Assembly (NCBI GenBank): GCA_021234155.1
Contig: JAJEKV010000090.1
Span: forward strand, 2,036,479-2,100,478
Length of the DNA stretch: 64,000 nt
Origin: Isoetes taiwanensis
Taxonomy: Eukaryota > Streptophyta > Lycopodiopsida > Isoetales > Isoetaceae
Direction: 5' to 3'
Shown: positions 10,359-22,339 of the stretch, in pieces
Numbering within the stretch: position 1 is the first letter of the stretch
How the letters are laid out: each line of letters opens with the position of its first letter
Translations under genes and position numbers: made by a program
Notes under the pieces: model-generated
The model's input: only the letters and a program-made list of their open reading frames with translations
What the model was told of the DNA's origin: nothing
Database searches by the model: none

Positions 10359-11300
10359 TATGCGGAAGCATAATATAACGTCAGCACTAACACGAAATAA
10401 TACAATCAACTACCTCGAAGGGTAGCACATCCATGCTACTAAAGATACATCAAAGATATTAACATGCCGTAAAATATATGAGCTCCTACCCAGGCTCAGA
10501 CTCGTAAGGTAGGTAAACTGACAACTGGATCTCAAGATAGAGCAGACCGAGATATGGCAATGGCGGGGCCGGCTATAGACAATGTCTAGGGTTGACCACT
10601 CCATCCGCCCCTCCTGTGCATATTATGCAAACGGGCTAAATCGGGCTCTGGCATGACTATAGCCTGCCGGATACGCAATCTCATGGCATCACCCATCGAG
10701 ACTACTTCGAGTTACATCTCCCTGGTCCAATGAGGCATGAAGGGTTGCACCTCCCTTTCTCGAGGTCTAGTGGCTCCACGGGCGGCCAGAGAATCGTGGC
10801 GATACACGATCTGTACCCGACTGAACCCCCCAAAACAAGAGCCAGGCCAACACCTGCAACTCTTGAGAGGCAGGGCAATACCATTGCCCCAGGAGGTGTC
10901 AGACCTATACCCGGCCCACATAAAGTGACTGACTATAGGCCTAGTGCACTATGGGTCCCCAGTATCCATGCTCAACAGGGACCTGCCACTAGCCCCGTTG
11001 TATGGTGCTAAGCCACTTCATAGCCCCCATAGCCGAGTGGGTTTCTATGCGTATGCTGCATCTAATAGGAACTAAAGGGATCTAAACTAGAAGCATCATC
11101 TAGATAATGGCCACTAGGACTCTACCCCCCTTCCCAATACACAAGAGGTGCAAGCATGATCAACCAATGCCTACATGATAAATAATAAAGATACATCTAA
11201 ATCTAATCACATGCATCTAACTTACAGTTAGGGTTCATTGATTTGGGTTCCAAACCTAGACTGAGGGTTCTAGAAAGGCTCTACTAGGGTCCTCGCATGC
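10359..11300 (-). mobile_element. Partial LTR, family 1, minus orientation
   Basis: The block matches the LTR at 311-1962 over its middle, including the word CTACCTCGAAGGGTAG, the CAATGGCGGGGC / GGTTGACCACTCCATCCGCCCCTC stretch and the GGTTAGGGTTCATTGATT-type stretch near 11230. It lacks about 170 bp at the primer-site side and the whole opposite third, so neither terminus is preserved. Short ORFs within it are not genes. Confidence 0.85.
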
Positions 11301-11487
11301 TACGGGTGGCATAAATGATGCCATTTTTAGCCCTAAATAATAGCGCTAATTAAGGGGGTTTAACTGAATTTTTAAATTTTATTTTAGCACTAAATCCCGC
11401 CCATGGGATCCTAAACCGTCGAACCTTTCCCCCTTTCCTACTTTCTTGGAGTTTCTTGGATCGGATTCAGAAACATAGTTGCTCCTC
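11301..11487. other. Spacer, no gene
   Basis: The stretch is AT-rich, then Y-rich near 11420-11460, with no coding region. It may be the upstream flank of the repeat block at 11488. Confidence 0.3.
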
Positions 11488-11830
11488 ATCGAGATCCCCG
11501 TACTCTGCTTGGTTAACTGGCCGGATCAAATTGTTGTGACTGTACTGCTCCTACAGCAGTAATTATCAAAATCCGTTATTTGTACCATTCTAAACAATTG
11601 CCAGTCATTAGATTCAACAAAATCCCCAATCGAGATCCCATTTCCCTGCTTGGTTAACCGGCGCCGTAAATTCTTTGTGGATCGTCTTTGCTTCCACGGC
11701 CAAGAATTATCGAATTCGGTTATTTGTACCATTCTAAACAATCGATTGCCAGACAATCGAGATCCCATTACCCTGCTTTGTAAAGAGCTTGGATCAAATT
11801 GCTCATCTGAACAATTTCCCAGACTCAAGA
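11488..11830 (+). repeat. Tandem repeat of about 127-141 bp, 2.5 units
   Basis: The word ATCGAGATCCC starts units at 11488, 11629 and 11756. Each unit continues with CTGCTTGGTTAAC-like, GGATCAAATTG-like and TTATTTGTACCATTCTAAACAAT-like words; the third is cut short. The array lies about 0.75 kb before the RING / FCP1-like pseudogene and could be part of its duplicated leader or promoter, but nothing in the sequence proves that link. Confidence 0.75.
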
Positions 11831-11949
11831 AAAGTTGTTTTAGTGGTAAGCATCTAATCTTTGTTGACAAATCTTTGGGAATGGTAAATAATGTGGAAAT
11901 GGTTTCATTCTATTATATTTCATGCTTCTATATTGAAGACAAAGGTTAA

Positions 11950-12530
11950 TGTAACAGGTGTGGAAGATTGCATTCCAGGTGTGGAGAATTTTTTGGGCTT
12001 GGTATCAGCGAAAAGTACAGCTTAGTAATGTTTGGTCGTGCAAGTTCAGTAGTTGATGCTAACGAGTTTAGCATTTGGTACTATGTTTGCAGACAATCAG
12101 TTAGCAAATTATGCTAACAGGTTATATTGGTACTATGTTTTTAGCAGCATTTTTGCTAGTTAGTATGTCTTTGTGTGCCCGAAGTTACTTAGTGATTTCG
12201 TGCTATGTTTGCGAGGCAACATTTGCTAAGTAGCGGGTTACATTAAGAACGCCGATTTTGTGCTACACTTGCAGGCTCAAATTGTTATTAGCGGTTGCTA
12301 AGAAGATGAAGTTCGGTGCTAAGTTAGAAAGAGTTAGTTTGCTATTTCGCGCATGACATGCTAAGCATTTGCTATTTTTGCGCATGATGGGTCCAAGGTA
12401 ATTGGTGTTCATGACAATTAGTAATTATTTGGAAAAAGTAGCAGTTCATTGCTAAGCTCTTAGAGTTAGTACTATTCAGGATACTTAGTGCTATGATTTG
12501 GATTGGTTTAGTTTTTTGCAGACACAATGA
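11950..12530. other. GCTAA-rich non-coding stretch upstream of the RING / FCP1-like pseudogene
   Basis: The words GCTAA, TTAGC and TTTGCTA recur densely with no open frame. The stretch ends in a polypyrimidine-poor acceptor-like TTTTTGCAG at about 12522, shortly before the ATG at 12576, so it may be an intron or leader. A similar TTAGCA-rich stretch occurs at 15075-15115 after the gene, which would fit subterminal repeats of a transposon around it; this is only a guess. Confidence 0.35.
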
Positions 12531-12575
12531 AGAACTTCCAGTGATATATAATTTCAAAGCTGGTGCAGGGATAGA

Positions 12576-14831
12576 ATGGCAACAAGGAAAACTCAACCTA
12601 AAGTGACCATAGACAAAGAGGAAGCAAGGAGGATGTTTGACACATCTGTGTTACCTTCTGAGGGCATGACCTCTTCAGATGTAAGAAAGGCAGATATGGC
12701 TGAAGATGAGATAAGCAAAATATTTGGCTGTGTAAAACTGGTGGGTACCAAGCAAATTTATGAGTCTAGTCGAATGAATCCACTATTTGTGGATCAGTTT
12801 ATGAACATCTACAGAAGATGTTACCAAAGAACTGATGTTTGTGTTGGAGATATTGGGAAGTTTTTTGCACGGGCATTCACTTTTGAGAGGACAAAAGATT
12901 AACTGGCAGTCATTTGTGGTTAAAACGAAGAAAAGTGTTACAGCTAAGGTTGAGAAAGAAGATGAGTATGAGTCCTCATTTCCTCATACAAACGTTGTTG
13001 GTTGTGTAGTGGACTAATCTGTCATCAACTCCTTGATTGCTGGCTTAGATAAGCAGAAGGATGACTTGAATGTTAGAGTTAAAAGTGTAGCCAGTGAAAT
13101 GAAGGAAAAAAGGAAGTTGTGGAAGAAGTGCAGTTACGAGGTGGATGCTGCAAAACAGCAAATTGAAGCAGCAAAGGCCAGGTGCGAGCACTCCAGTGTC
13201 ATTACATTCTTGTCGTCAATGCTGGTTTCCAAGGAAAAGGAACTTTTGGAGGCGACAACAGCATACAAGAGTATGGAGGAAATTCACAAAGGGGTAATTG
13301 CTAATGACCTTTGCAATTACATAGTGCTCAATAATTATTTTTTCTACTTCATCATTATTTTTATTTTTAAACAGGCAGAAGACGAAGAACATAGACTCCA
13401 ACCAAGGCTGAAGAAGTTGAAAGAAATAGCTTCATCTCTAAATAAGATGTCTGGACTGCAACTCAACCTTCCATTTTTGAAACATCCAAAATTCTCTACC
13501 GTAGCATTTGCAAAATTACAAAGTTGTTCTTTCTGTACATATGCCTATGACCCACTTTGTGTCTCAGCCATTGTTGCACATTGCATGCACAGTTTTCATC
13601 CAATTTGCGCTTACATACGTTTCTCAAAGAGATCAACTTGTCCCTCTTGTGAGAGCCAGATGCCTCATAATTGGTTCAGGTCCATTGGACTTCATGTAGA
13701 TCTGCATTGGAATCTGCTCCCAATTATAGTGCAGTGCAGTCCATTGAATGCATTCAAGATCCATCATTAAGCGCACCTGCTGACTTAGAGGAGCCTGATA
13801 TAATTATGCAATCCATTGAAGATTGCACTTTATTATCTTCCACAAGCCCAAACTTGAAGAGAGACAATGCTGAACAAAGTAATAGTTGTAAAAGACTGAA
13901 AAGTAAGTTATTCTTGTGAAGTATAACTACTTTGGATTTTTCTTCTATAAGTACTTATTTAGTTTGATAATTTGAATGATGCAGGCTCAAGTTTGGATAT
14001 TTCAAACTCTATAGTTGACATTTCTAACAGAATTGAAGACAATGATGTGCAAGTAATAGATGAATGTGAAGCTGTATTGAAGAATATAGATGATTATGTT
14101 TCCAATTTGGACAAACGTGCTGATATTGTGGAGAAGACAATCACAGAGGAAGAAACTGATTTGGCATCAGTTGGAGAATCTCCTTCTAAGAATAATTCCA
14201 AGCAGGTTTCCTCCAGCAAACGACCTCCATCCAAATCAATAACTAAGAAACTAAGGTGATTCTAGTGTGTTTCTTTCTGCCTGTTGTACTGATATAATTT
14301 CTTGGCAAGAAGCTTTTGGTTATTGAGCCAGAGGATTTCCTGTACAAGGTTTTCAACAAGGCTAAAGCAGTACCTGATGTGGAAGGTGTCCAACTTCTTC
14401 CATCAAGAAAAGAGGTTCTTGCTGTCAGGCCAGAGGCAGTGCAGTTCATGCAATTCATCACCGAACATTTTGCTGTTGGTATATGGTCTTCCAATCACTC
14501 AGTGATTAGCTGCCTGAGGTCTTTCATTCCTCAGTCCTTAGTGGATAAGTTTCTTTTCAAATGGATGGTGCATCCTTTGAAAATGAAAGGAGGAACTTCT
14601 TGCTACATCAAAAAACTCACAAAAGTTTATGAGAAATGTCCAGAATTTAGCATGAGGACAACTTTGCTGATTGATCCTTATAGGTACGTGAATTTTAAAA
14701 CTAATGCAGATTCCTGCATCACACCAAGGTCCTTCGTGCCTGACATAAATGACGGTGATTACCTGTTGAAGACTATGGTACCTTACTTGGAGAAGCTAAT
14801 AACAGAAGTGAACGTAATTGCTTATGTATAG
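12576..14831 (+). pseudogene. Decayed multi-exon gene: coiled coil, RING-like finger, FCP1-like pseudophosphatase domain
   Basis: Segments in order: an N-terminal part of no known family (12576-12895); a charged, coiled-coil-like part (about 13033-13460); a RING-like cluster with CSFC, HCMHSFHPICA and CPSC spacing (about 13528-13655); a Ser/Asp/Glu-rich linker (13700-14253); and an FCP1/NIF-type HAD domain (14310-14831). The last has VRPEAVQFMQFI, VGIWSSNHS, TLLID, SFVPD and a YLEKL...NV..YV end typical of the plant family. The catalytic D-x-D-G motif after the first strand is replaced (KLLVIEPEDF), so this domain should be inactive. A phase-0 intron (13294-13374, 81 bp) and a phase-1 intron (13903-13984) are well supported. 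A one-base frameshift near 12893, a TAA at 13015 and a frame change near 13690 indicate a pseudogene. The 14254-14309 junction does not keep frame with the nearest sites. Whether the RING and FCP1 parts were ever one protein is inference. Confidence 0.55.
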
Positions 14832-15122
14832 AGGTCTGTGCATTTTCGAAATCAGTATGATGAGAAAAGCACAAAAGTGTTGGAGGTACTAAAGACCATT
14901 GACTTGTCCTAACTGTTGTATGTTTTTTTAATATTAGATCTCTTTTTTATTGTAATTTGGTGTTTATCAACACCACAAACGTTTAAAGAACTTTATAATT
15001 CTCTGGTATGCAGTTCCCGTTATAATAGGCTCAAATATCCGGCATGCTTTGGCCACAAAATAGTGCCAAAAGAGTAACCCCAAAATTAGCATAAACCTAA
15101 CACAAAGTTAGCAATATCCCAC
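14832..15122. other. 3' flank of the FCP1-like pseudogene, no gene
   Basis: The frame of the FCP1-like domain continues after the stop with SVHFRNQYDEKSTKVLEVL-like sequence to about 14910, so the stop at 14831 may be premature. The rest is AT-rich with TTAGCA words and no gene. Confidence 0.35.
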
Positions 15123-17478
15123 ATGCATATATCACACAGCGCCTTGGGGTTCTCAAATGAGGTAATCCTTCTTTTTAGAGCAATTCTTTCGAATTCCAGA
15201 TCCTCGTTCTTAATTAATGGTGAGTGTGGGCCATTCTTCCCCTTGCAAATGGGGGTCAAGCAAGGCTGCCCACTTGCACCTTTCCTCTTTCTCATTATAA
15301 TGGAGGCCCTTCATAGTAAACTGGAGGAGGTCAAAAGGACTAACCTGATCCAAGGTCTAACCCCCCCAGACAATGGGGTGATGGATCAAATTCTGAATGG
15401 GCATTTTACAGATGACACTTTCCTTCTGGTATCCATGAACAATAGGTCTCTTTCCAACACTCAAGCTATTCTGGAGGAATTCGGAGCTGCTTCGAGCTGT
15501 AAGATCAACCCTATCAAATCCAAAATTTTGGCCAGAGATCAGGTAAAAGGAGAGCAAACAACCGCTCTCTTGGGCCGTGAGTATATTCTATCTACCAACT
15601 CCTCCAAGATTTTAGGCATTCCCTTTGCAATAAAAGGGAGTCCCTCGGATATTTGGCTTGACATTATCGAGAAATTTCAGAAAAAGTTTGATAGCCTCAA
15701 TTCCAAGTACATTTCTAAGCAGGGCAGAGCAATCAGTGCTAACTTTGTGATATCCTCATCCCATGTCTACCAGTCCTCAGTTATCTTAGTGCCTAAGAAG
15801 GTTTCCTCCAAGCTCCAGAGCATTATAGGTAGATTCATTTCCTGTGGGCAGAATAGGAAATGTTGGACTCCAGTAGCCATGGAGGAGTGCTGCAAGAATA
15901 AGAATATGGGGGGGCTAGGGGTTATTAACATAGAGAAGCAGGGTATTGCTTTGGCAGCCAAGTACTTTCACAAAGCAGCTTACAATCAGTTAACCACCCG
16001 GTCTCCATTATTATCGGACATTATTTGGGCAAGTGTCTCTCTTATGGATGGAGGAACTTAAAGCTGAACCTCCCTCACTCTATTTATTTCCCTTTCACTG
16101 TTCCCAACTCTACCCCGGGCTTGATCAAGAAGTGGATAAGAGCTTGGAACTTAGTCAAAGGGATATTCACCTAGAAAGAGGGGCTATCAATCAATCTTTT
16201 GGAATCCAGCCATTCTTACTAATGATCCGTCTCTTTGTTTAGCCTGTCATTTTCCAGAGTAGGCCAAGCTTTGGAGCACCAGAGGGATTCACCTTATTAG
16301 GGACATGTTTGATGATCAGGGGATCATTCCCTTTAAGAACTCGGCACTGGCAGGGGAAGGAGAGAATTGTGAAGCTCTGTACAACAATATTTGTACAGTG
16401 TTGCTCCAGAGCAAGTGGACTGAAGAGGACTTCAACTGGAATCACAATGGGAGGACTGGTTTCACGGTCAAGTTTGCTTACAGATTTTTAATGAGAGATC
16501 ATAGTATGTCTATGCATAACATGTGGCAGATTGGGAGGGAGAGATGCACCAGAAATCTGAAGTTTATGTGGTCGAGCTCCATTCCTCTCAAAGTCAAGTC
16601 CTTTATGTGGCAGCTGTGGCATAAGGCGTTGGCAACTAATCAGAAAAGGCACAGGCTTCAGATGCCTGACTCGGATGTCTGTCCTCGTTGTCTAATGTTT
16701 AGGGAAGATGAGGATCACTTATTCCGAACATGTATTTGGTCGGAATGGGTCCTTGAGCTGGCTTCGGCTCTGCTGGGATATGATCTTAAATCCTTAAACT
16801 CCCTGGATTTCTTTATGCCAAATTATCCAACTGATTGGAAGATTTATATTCTGTTGTGGAGGATGTGGAAGGGAAGGAATAACTTTATATTCAACTGTGA
16901 TATCACTCACCAGGAGGCTGTAATAAAATAGATTGAATATGATATTAAATGGATTACTACTGTAGGATAACTTTTACTCATGGTTTACTTGCTGGAATTT
17001 CAGGAATCATCTTTATGCTGGTGCATAAGCTCAAGTGGAAGAGAATTGATCCCAGTACCAACCAAAAATGGATCAAGGTGTTCGGTCCTCCAGACATTTA
17101 TGGACATAAGGAACCATGCCTTTGCAACTGTTGCTGCGATCAGAACCCGGATGCTAGAAGGGCTATGCTATGTGAAGCCAAGGACAGTAAAGGAAGATTT
17201 AACATGGCGAAAGCAGAATCCTGCCTTTGTGTCTTCTGCACTCTTATGACCATGGTTAAAGGCAGAGGCAGGAAACCCGGAAACTCTAATCTTAAGTCTT
17301 ATTTTTAGAAAGATATCTGCTTCAACTAAGCCAGCAGATTCCATATCAGAACTGAGCTATCTACTATTTTCAATCTTTCATCTAACAAGCATAGGGGTTA
17401 TACTTCCCTGTAAAAAGTAATTTTTGTTAACCTAACTTTTTATATTAAATATACAAACAGGCTTCAATTAAAAAAAAA
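15123..17478 (+). pseudogene. L1-like LINE ORF2 remnant with poly(A) end
   Basis: The frame 15123-16061 encodes reverse transcriptase from GVKQGCPLAPFLF to the C-terminal part (motif FTDDT where F/YADD is usual, near 15405; GIPFAIKGSP; NMGGLGVINI). The next frame, 16305-16931, holds the reverse-transcriptase zinc finger region (SFMWQLWHKAL, CPRCLMFREDEDHLFRTC) and WKGRNNFIFN. Several frame changes lie between 16061 and 17300. The sequence ends in a short A-run at about 17468-17478, expected for the 3' end of an L1-type insertion. The endonuclease and the start of RT are missing (5' truncation), and the FTDD change would be damaging. Confidence 0.85.
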
Positions 17479-17484
17479 GATATT

Positions 17485-18395
17485 ATACTTCCGCTGTCAT
17501 AGAGCCCATAGGAGAAGGGCATCAAGGCACCTCCGTGTCTCTTTCCCGCACTGGGAATATCTTGGGTGCAGGATAGATGGAGGGCCCATGCGGCCAGAGG
17601 GCTGGATGGGGGATTTCCCATGGGATATATGACTGGGCATCGTATATTTAGTAAGGAGCATCACACTGAACAATTGCGATTGATGGGCCCAATCATACAA
17701 CTCCGCTCTATGACTATTGTTTTGCATTGCGTATAGTGCCTTCCAGCCCGCCGTCGCTCGTAGCTGTATGGATGTGTTCCAGTGCATAGTAGAAGATAAA
17801 TCCACTCCCAAATATTTTTATGTGGATTCCACTTCCACATTCTGCCCTCGATAACTGGAGGAGGGGATCCTCTGCTGACGTGAGGATGATATGAGGACCA
17901 CCTTAGTCTTGGCCAGGTTGACGCGCATATCAGTCACTTGGCAGAATGTGTCCAGGGCATCGAGATGGCATTGCATATCTGTTGGTGTGTAAGCTAAGAG
18001 GTCCACATCATCAACATATATTAACTGCCTGATGATCTGGTTCAAAAGGTAAGCTCCGTCGCCCCCATTATCAGCGAGCCAGCTCTCCAACTGATCAATG
18101 TAAAGTCGAAACAATATTGGGGAGAGAGGGCATCCCTGACAAACCCCGATAGTACTATCAAATGGTTGGCTTATCAGCTGCAATCGGCCCGAACATCTCT
18201 CATGTAACCTGTACACTGCATTCTGCAAATCTATAGGAACCCCCAGCTGTCACAATCTTGCCCATAATTTTTCCTGAGGTACAGTGTCAAATGTCTTTGC
18301 AAAATCTACGAAGCAACAATATAGGTCCTGCCAGTAGTTCCTGCTGTCTTCAACCAGAGTCCGTCTTAGGAACTCCAGATGGCTGCAACGTACAA
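17485..18395 (-). pseudogene. Second LINE reverse transcriptase remnant, minus strand
   Basis: From about 18395 downward the minus strand encodes RNYWQDLYCCFVDFAKTFD, a TGA, then LQNAVYRLHERCSGRLQL, GVCQGCPLSPILFRLYIDQL and IYVDDVDLLAYTP (the catalytic motif, as YVDD), ending in TDMRVNLAKTKVV near 17880. A further frame continues to 17497. This is a different LINE lineage from the neighbour at 15123-17478, judged by the FVDF-x-K-x-FDTVP and CQGCPLSP wording. It abuts the poly(A) end of that LINE in a tail-to-tail arrangement, so one may have inserted next to the other. Confidence 0.85.
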
Positions 18396-20138
18396 GGAAA
18401 AAATGTTCTTTCCAAGACCATTGACTTTAACAAAACAAAAGGAAAAAAATTAAACCACATCCCCCCTTTTCTCACCCAATCATTGTCAAAATCATAGTAA
18501 CCAGTCAATTTCAAGACATTATAGAGCATGCATATGTTTATATTGGCATGAACATCCAAATGAAGCATGGTGAATCCAAATGAACATCTGCATGATGCAT
18601 ACAATTAAAGCTATGGGAACAACATTTACTAGCAGAATCCAAGATAATCAAAGTTATGGCTTTTGCATGACGAAATTCATATGCATAAAATAGCTATGGC
18701 GTCAAAACCTTGTATTTACCCACTTGATGCAACGGAAACCTTTTTTTTCAACCTAGTTTGTGAACCATTGCCCTTTCCTTTTTCGAAGGTGCAGAAAACC
18801 CTAAAGTTTTCATTGCTCTGATGAGCAGCGAACCTATTGCCGCTAAGGTTGCAATTTGCCATGGCCGCTGAGGAGTCCAGTCTTACAAGTACATTGTTGT
18901 TTTTTTTTTCCTTTTGATCGCTATTATATAATTTTGGGCATGCAGAATGCAGACCCGAAGAGTAAGATGCTATCTCTATTACTGGTCTTGGTAGTAAACC
19001 ACAGATGGGGTGAGACTTCTGGTTATTTTCTATAATGCAAAGCATTGTGTAGTCATTAAATCCATAGAACTTTAATTAAAGCCTGCTCATTTATGCAGAT
19101 GGAGCAGCTGGAAATATTCTGGCTGGAATGTGAACGAGACTGTGATCAAACAAATAGGTTTCACTACTGGCAGTATACATTTTTTGCAAATTATATATGA
19201 AGTTCCTAACTAGTTTGTTACAAATTTATTAACAACTGGCTAGTTTCCAATGGACTTGCCGCGCTTGATTATGTCTATGTCAATATTGGTTAGTTCCCCT
19301 TAATCTAAAATGAGCTGCATATCAAGAATATAGTATATCAAAATACCGATCTTATTGCAGATAATTGTTGGACTGCAAATGACTGTGACAACTAGGTACT
19401 TTAGATAATGTTGATGAACATGATTTGTAGTACAAGTGATAAGTTTTATATGTTGTTTGTTCTGCAGGGTGATTAGCAGGCATATCCAAGCACTTTTCTA
19501 CCTGTAGGTTCTTTCACATGGTCATATCGGTCAGGATCGCTCTATCATGAAGTTCAAGATGCATTGAATTGTATTGATTTTAAAGAGTATGCAATTGCCC
19601 TCTTGGGTTTTTGTAGCTTTAAATAAAATTGCTACTTGTTCTAAGTGAATTTTGACATTTTCTTTTCCTAAGGTAAATCTTTGATATTTCATGTCACGCT
19701 AATATTTGAGAAAACAAATTTCTTAGAATGAATCCATTTGCTAATGGTTCATGTCATGTGTTGCAAGCAGAGGAATAAGGGATCCCCTTTCTTAAACCAT
19801 TGAAGTAGTGAGTTGAAGATCATAAATTCTTGATGATAGGTGAGGCTTCACTTCAAGTTCTCCACTACAAAAAAAATATAGCTCTAAGTATGTGTTTGAC
19901 ATGGAGTCTATGCTGAGGATATTGTTTGTAGATGATGTTGTACAGTGGATAGAAATATTTCAACAATAGTTTCTACTTGGTTTTTTAAGACCACGGTCTC
20001 CTTTCCAGGTTTCTATAGAATGATAAGTTTGGTTAGGCTAATATTTATTTCATTGTTTGCTTGGCTGCATGGCTGTAGGTAATTGGAGCTCGAGCTCCTT
20101 GGGCCCATGTGTTTAGGCTGTTAGTAGTAATAAGATCA
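18396..20138. other. Intergenic, AT-rich, no gene recognised
   Basis: Several short frames occur on both strands but none has family resemblance or exon-like structure. The CATATGTTTATATTGGCATGAACATCC-type stretch near 18530-18590 has a local partial repetition only. Confidence 0.4.
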
Positions 20139-20268
20139 CGTGGCATTGTAAAGTTGACATGTAATGGGAGTCCTGGTTAGGTCTTGTTGGCAATCTAAAG
20201 ATTCGTGGCATTGTAAAGTTGACATGTAATGGGAGTCCTGGTTAGGTCTTGTTGGCAATCTAAAGATT
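20139..20268. repeat. Perfect 65-bp tandem duplication
   Basis: The unit beginning CGTGGCATTGTAAAGTTGAC at 20139 is repeated from 20204 without a difference that I can see, ending CTAAAGATT at 20268. The lack of divergence suggests a recent slip or an assembly artefact. Confidence 0.95.
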
Positions 20269-20569
20269 AAGCATTTTTACTTCAAAATTTTCACTCTTGT
20301 TTATGAATTTGTAAAATGCAAATGTGTAAAATTTATGCCCTATGATAACTTGAGAATGCAATTGTGGAATGCAACTATGTTCAATCACCAAAATCTGGTG
20401 GAAAAAATTGCATATATGATTAATATGCTGATAAAAATGCTAGCAAAAGTGTACTTTTGACAAAAATTCTGATGCAATTCTGACAGCTGCTAACATAAAA
20501 TCTGACGTTTTTTCTGATGTCAAAACCTTATTCTCTTGTAGTGTACAATTACGGTCTAACTTGTAACAA

Positions 20570-21050
20570 TACATGACATTATATTTGACGTTAATAATGA
20601 TACAATTTTAATCTCCATGTGATATTATATGTGGCATTGTTAGTAATGCTACATCTTATACCAATCATATTAGAAAAGATGGTACAAAGATTGATGCTCA
20701 TGTTGCCATTATGAATGATTTAATTATAGCAATAGGGGTGATGTTACAACTGACAATATTATAGCGCTCATGTTGATATTCATGAATGATTTAGTTATAG
20801 TAGTACATGTGATCATGTAGCTGACACTAATATAGCACTATAGTGATAAAATGCATGATTTAATTATAGCAGTATATGTGATTCTATACTTAATACTATA
20901 ACTGCAGCTATAGATGATGCTACAAATAATACTATTATGCCACCACAATGCCATAAAGTATGATACTACGACTGTTGCTATTGGTGATCCTACAAGTGAC
21001 AATATAGATGATGCAATTTCATCAACAACTACTGTCATTTATTATGTCAA
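20570..21050. repeat. Degenerate AT-rich tandem repeat
   Basis: Words such as ATGATTTAATTATAGCA and TGATGCTACA recur with spacing of roughly 65-80 bases between 20690 and 20890 (three units), with weaker relatives on both sides. There is no gene. Confidence 0.6.
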
Positions 21051-21230
21051 AATCTAGAAAAGGGAAGTGTGATTTAAGTAAATAAATAATGGAATTGGTA
21101 CTTAAATTGATTATTTTCTTATAATCTCTTCAACAAGTATTAGTAGTTTATTTGGCTAAGGTATGTGGCTCGCAACTAAAAGGTTGTAAGTTTAACCCTT
21201 GCCTTGTACAATTATTTTTTTGCATCCCTG

Positions 21231-21284
21231 TGACGACCATCTTTTGTACATACGAGTATGATACAAGTACCCATATGGTCGTCA
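21231..21284. repeat. Hairpin with 11-bp perfect arms, LTR-end-like
   Basis: GTGACGACCAT is followed after about 32 bases by its reverse complement ATGGTCGTCAC. The arrangement resembles the near-terminal hairpin of LTR family 1 (GTGACGG...CCGTCAC at about 1909-1961), so it may mark the end of a related LTR; the following CATCCCCCTCCTAAA is also LTR-start-like. No partner terminus was found. Confidence 0.5.
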
Positions 21285-21690
21285 CAACATCCCCCTCCTA
21301 AACGATGGTGGCTTTCCCTTCAACGATGGTTACGAGGCATAATATTCTTCCTCCAAGATCAAACACCCAATCATCATAAGTTGAATTAGTGTAAAGATCT
21401 TTGTCTAGTACCCATATGGTCGTCACACCATCCCCCTCCTAAATGATGATGGCTTTGGCTTCAACGATGGTTACGAGGCATACTATTCTTCTTCCAAGAT
21501 CAAACACCCAATCATCATAAGTTGAATTAGTATAAAAATCTTTATCTAGTATCCATATGGTCAATCCCCCTCCTAAACGATGGTTTTCCCTTCAACGATG
21601 GTTACGAGGCATAATATTATTCCTCCAAGATCAAACATCCAATCATCATAAGTTGAATTAGTATAAAGATCTTTGTCTAGGATATCTAGA
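21270..21690. repeat. Three tandem units of 141 bp
   Basis: CCATATGGTC starts units at 21271, 21412 and 21553. Each unit continues with CCCCCTCCTAAA, TTCAACGATGGTTACGAGGC, CCAAGATCAAACA and CATAAGTTGAATTAGT, and the third ends near 21685. Units differ by a few substitutions and small deletions. Confidence 0.9.
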
Positions 21691-22199
21691 CATGGAGCAA
21701 GGTCTAATGCAGGCAAGATTCGGAACATAAGTAGAGACTAGAGTTGGTATCGTAACAAAACTTGGAGGATAAGGATTAAAGTGTAGATCATGAGTAGGAA
21801 CAGAGATAGGAGCATACGTTAGAATTAGAGCATGGACAAACCCCAGAGACTTGAACACAAGATCTCATAGAGTAAAGATTGCTATGAAAAAGGCATCTTC
21901 TTATAAATCCTCCTTTAGCTGCTCCCAAGCATCCTTGGAGCTCTTGGCTGCTTCAACTTGAGCAATTATGATATCGCATCTAGCATCCCATTCTGTTTGC
22001 TAGCAAAGAAGGTTTCCAGCGGGAATTGGCAGACAACGGTGGCGTTCGCAGTTAATGGCACTCACTGGTGGCAGCGGAAACCACATGTTGAAAAACCATG
22101 GAGTTCCCATAGACCGGCCATGATTAAAGGATTGGAAATTTTATATAATGGCAAATGGGAAATGTCCCGTCGTTAAAACGTCACGAACACGGCAGTTGA

Positions 22200-22339
22200 A
22201 GTAACGGGGAACGCACACTCGCAGTCACAGTAACGTTAACGCGTCGTCGGCTATGGCAGAAATTTAGGGCTCTCAGATCTAAAGACTAAGTACCGAAAGC
22301 TTTGGATCTTCAACAAACGAACTAGCTTCTAGATCAGCG
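22200..22339 (+). promoter_or_regulatory. Probable 5' untranslated leader and proximal promoter of the PRA1 gene
   Basis: This stretch is richer in GC than the surroundings and carries ACGT-core words (CAGTAACGTTAACGCGTCG near 22225-22245; AAACGTCACGAACACG at 22176-22192, just upstream). No clear TATA box is visible within 100 bp of the ATG. The role is inferred from position only. Confidence 0.35.
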
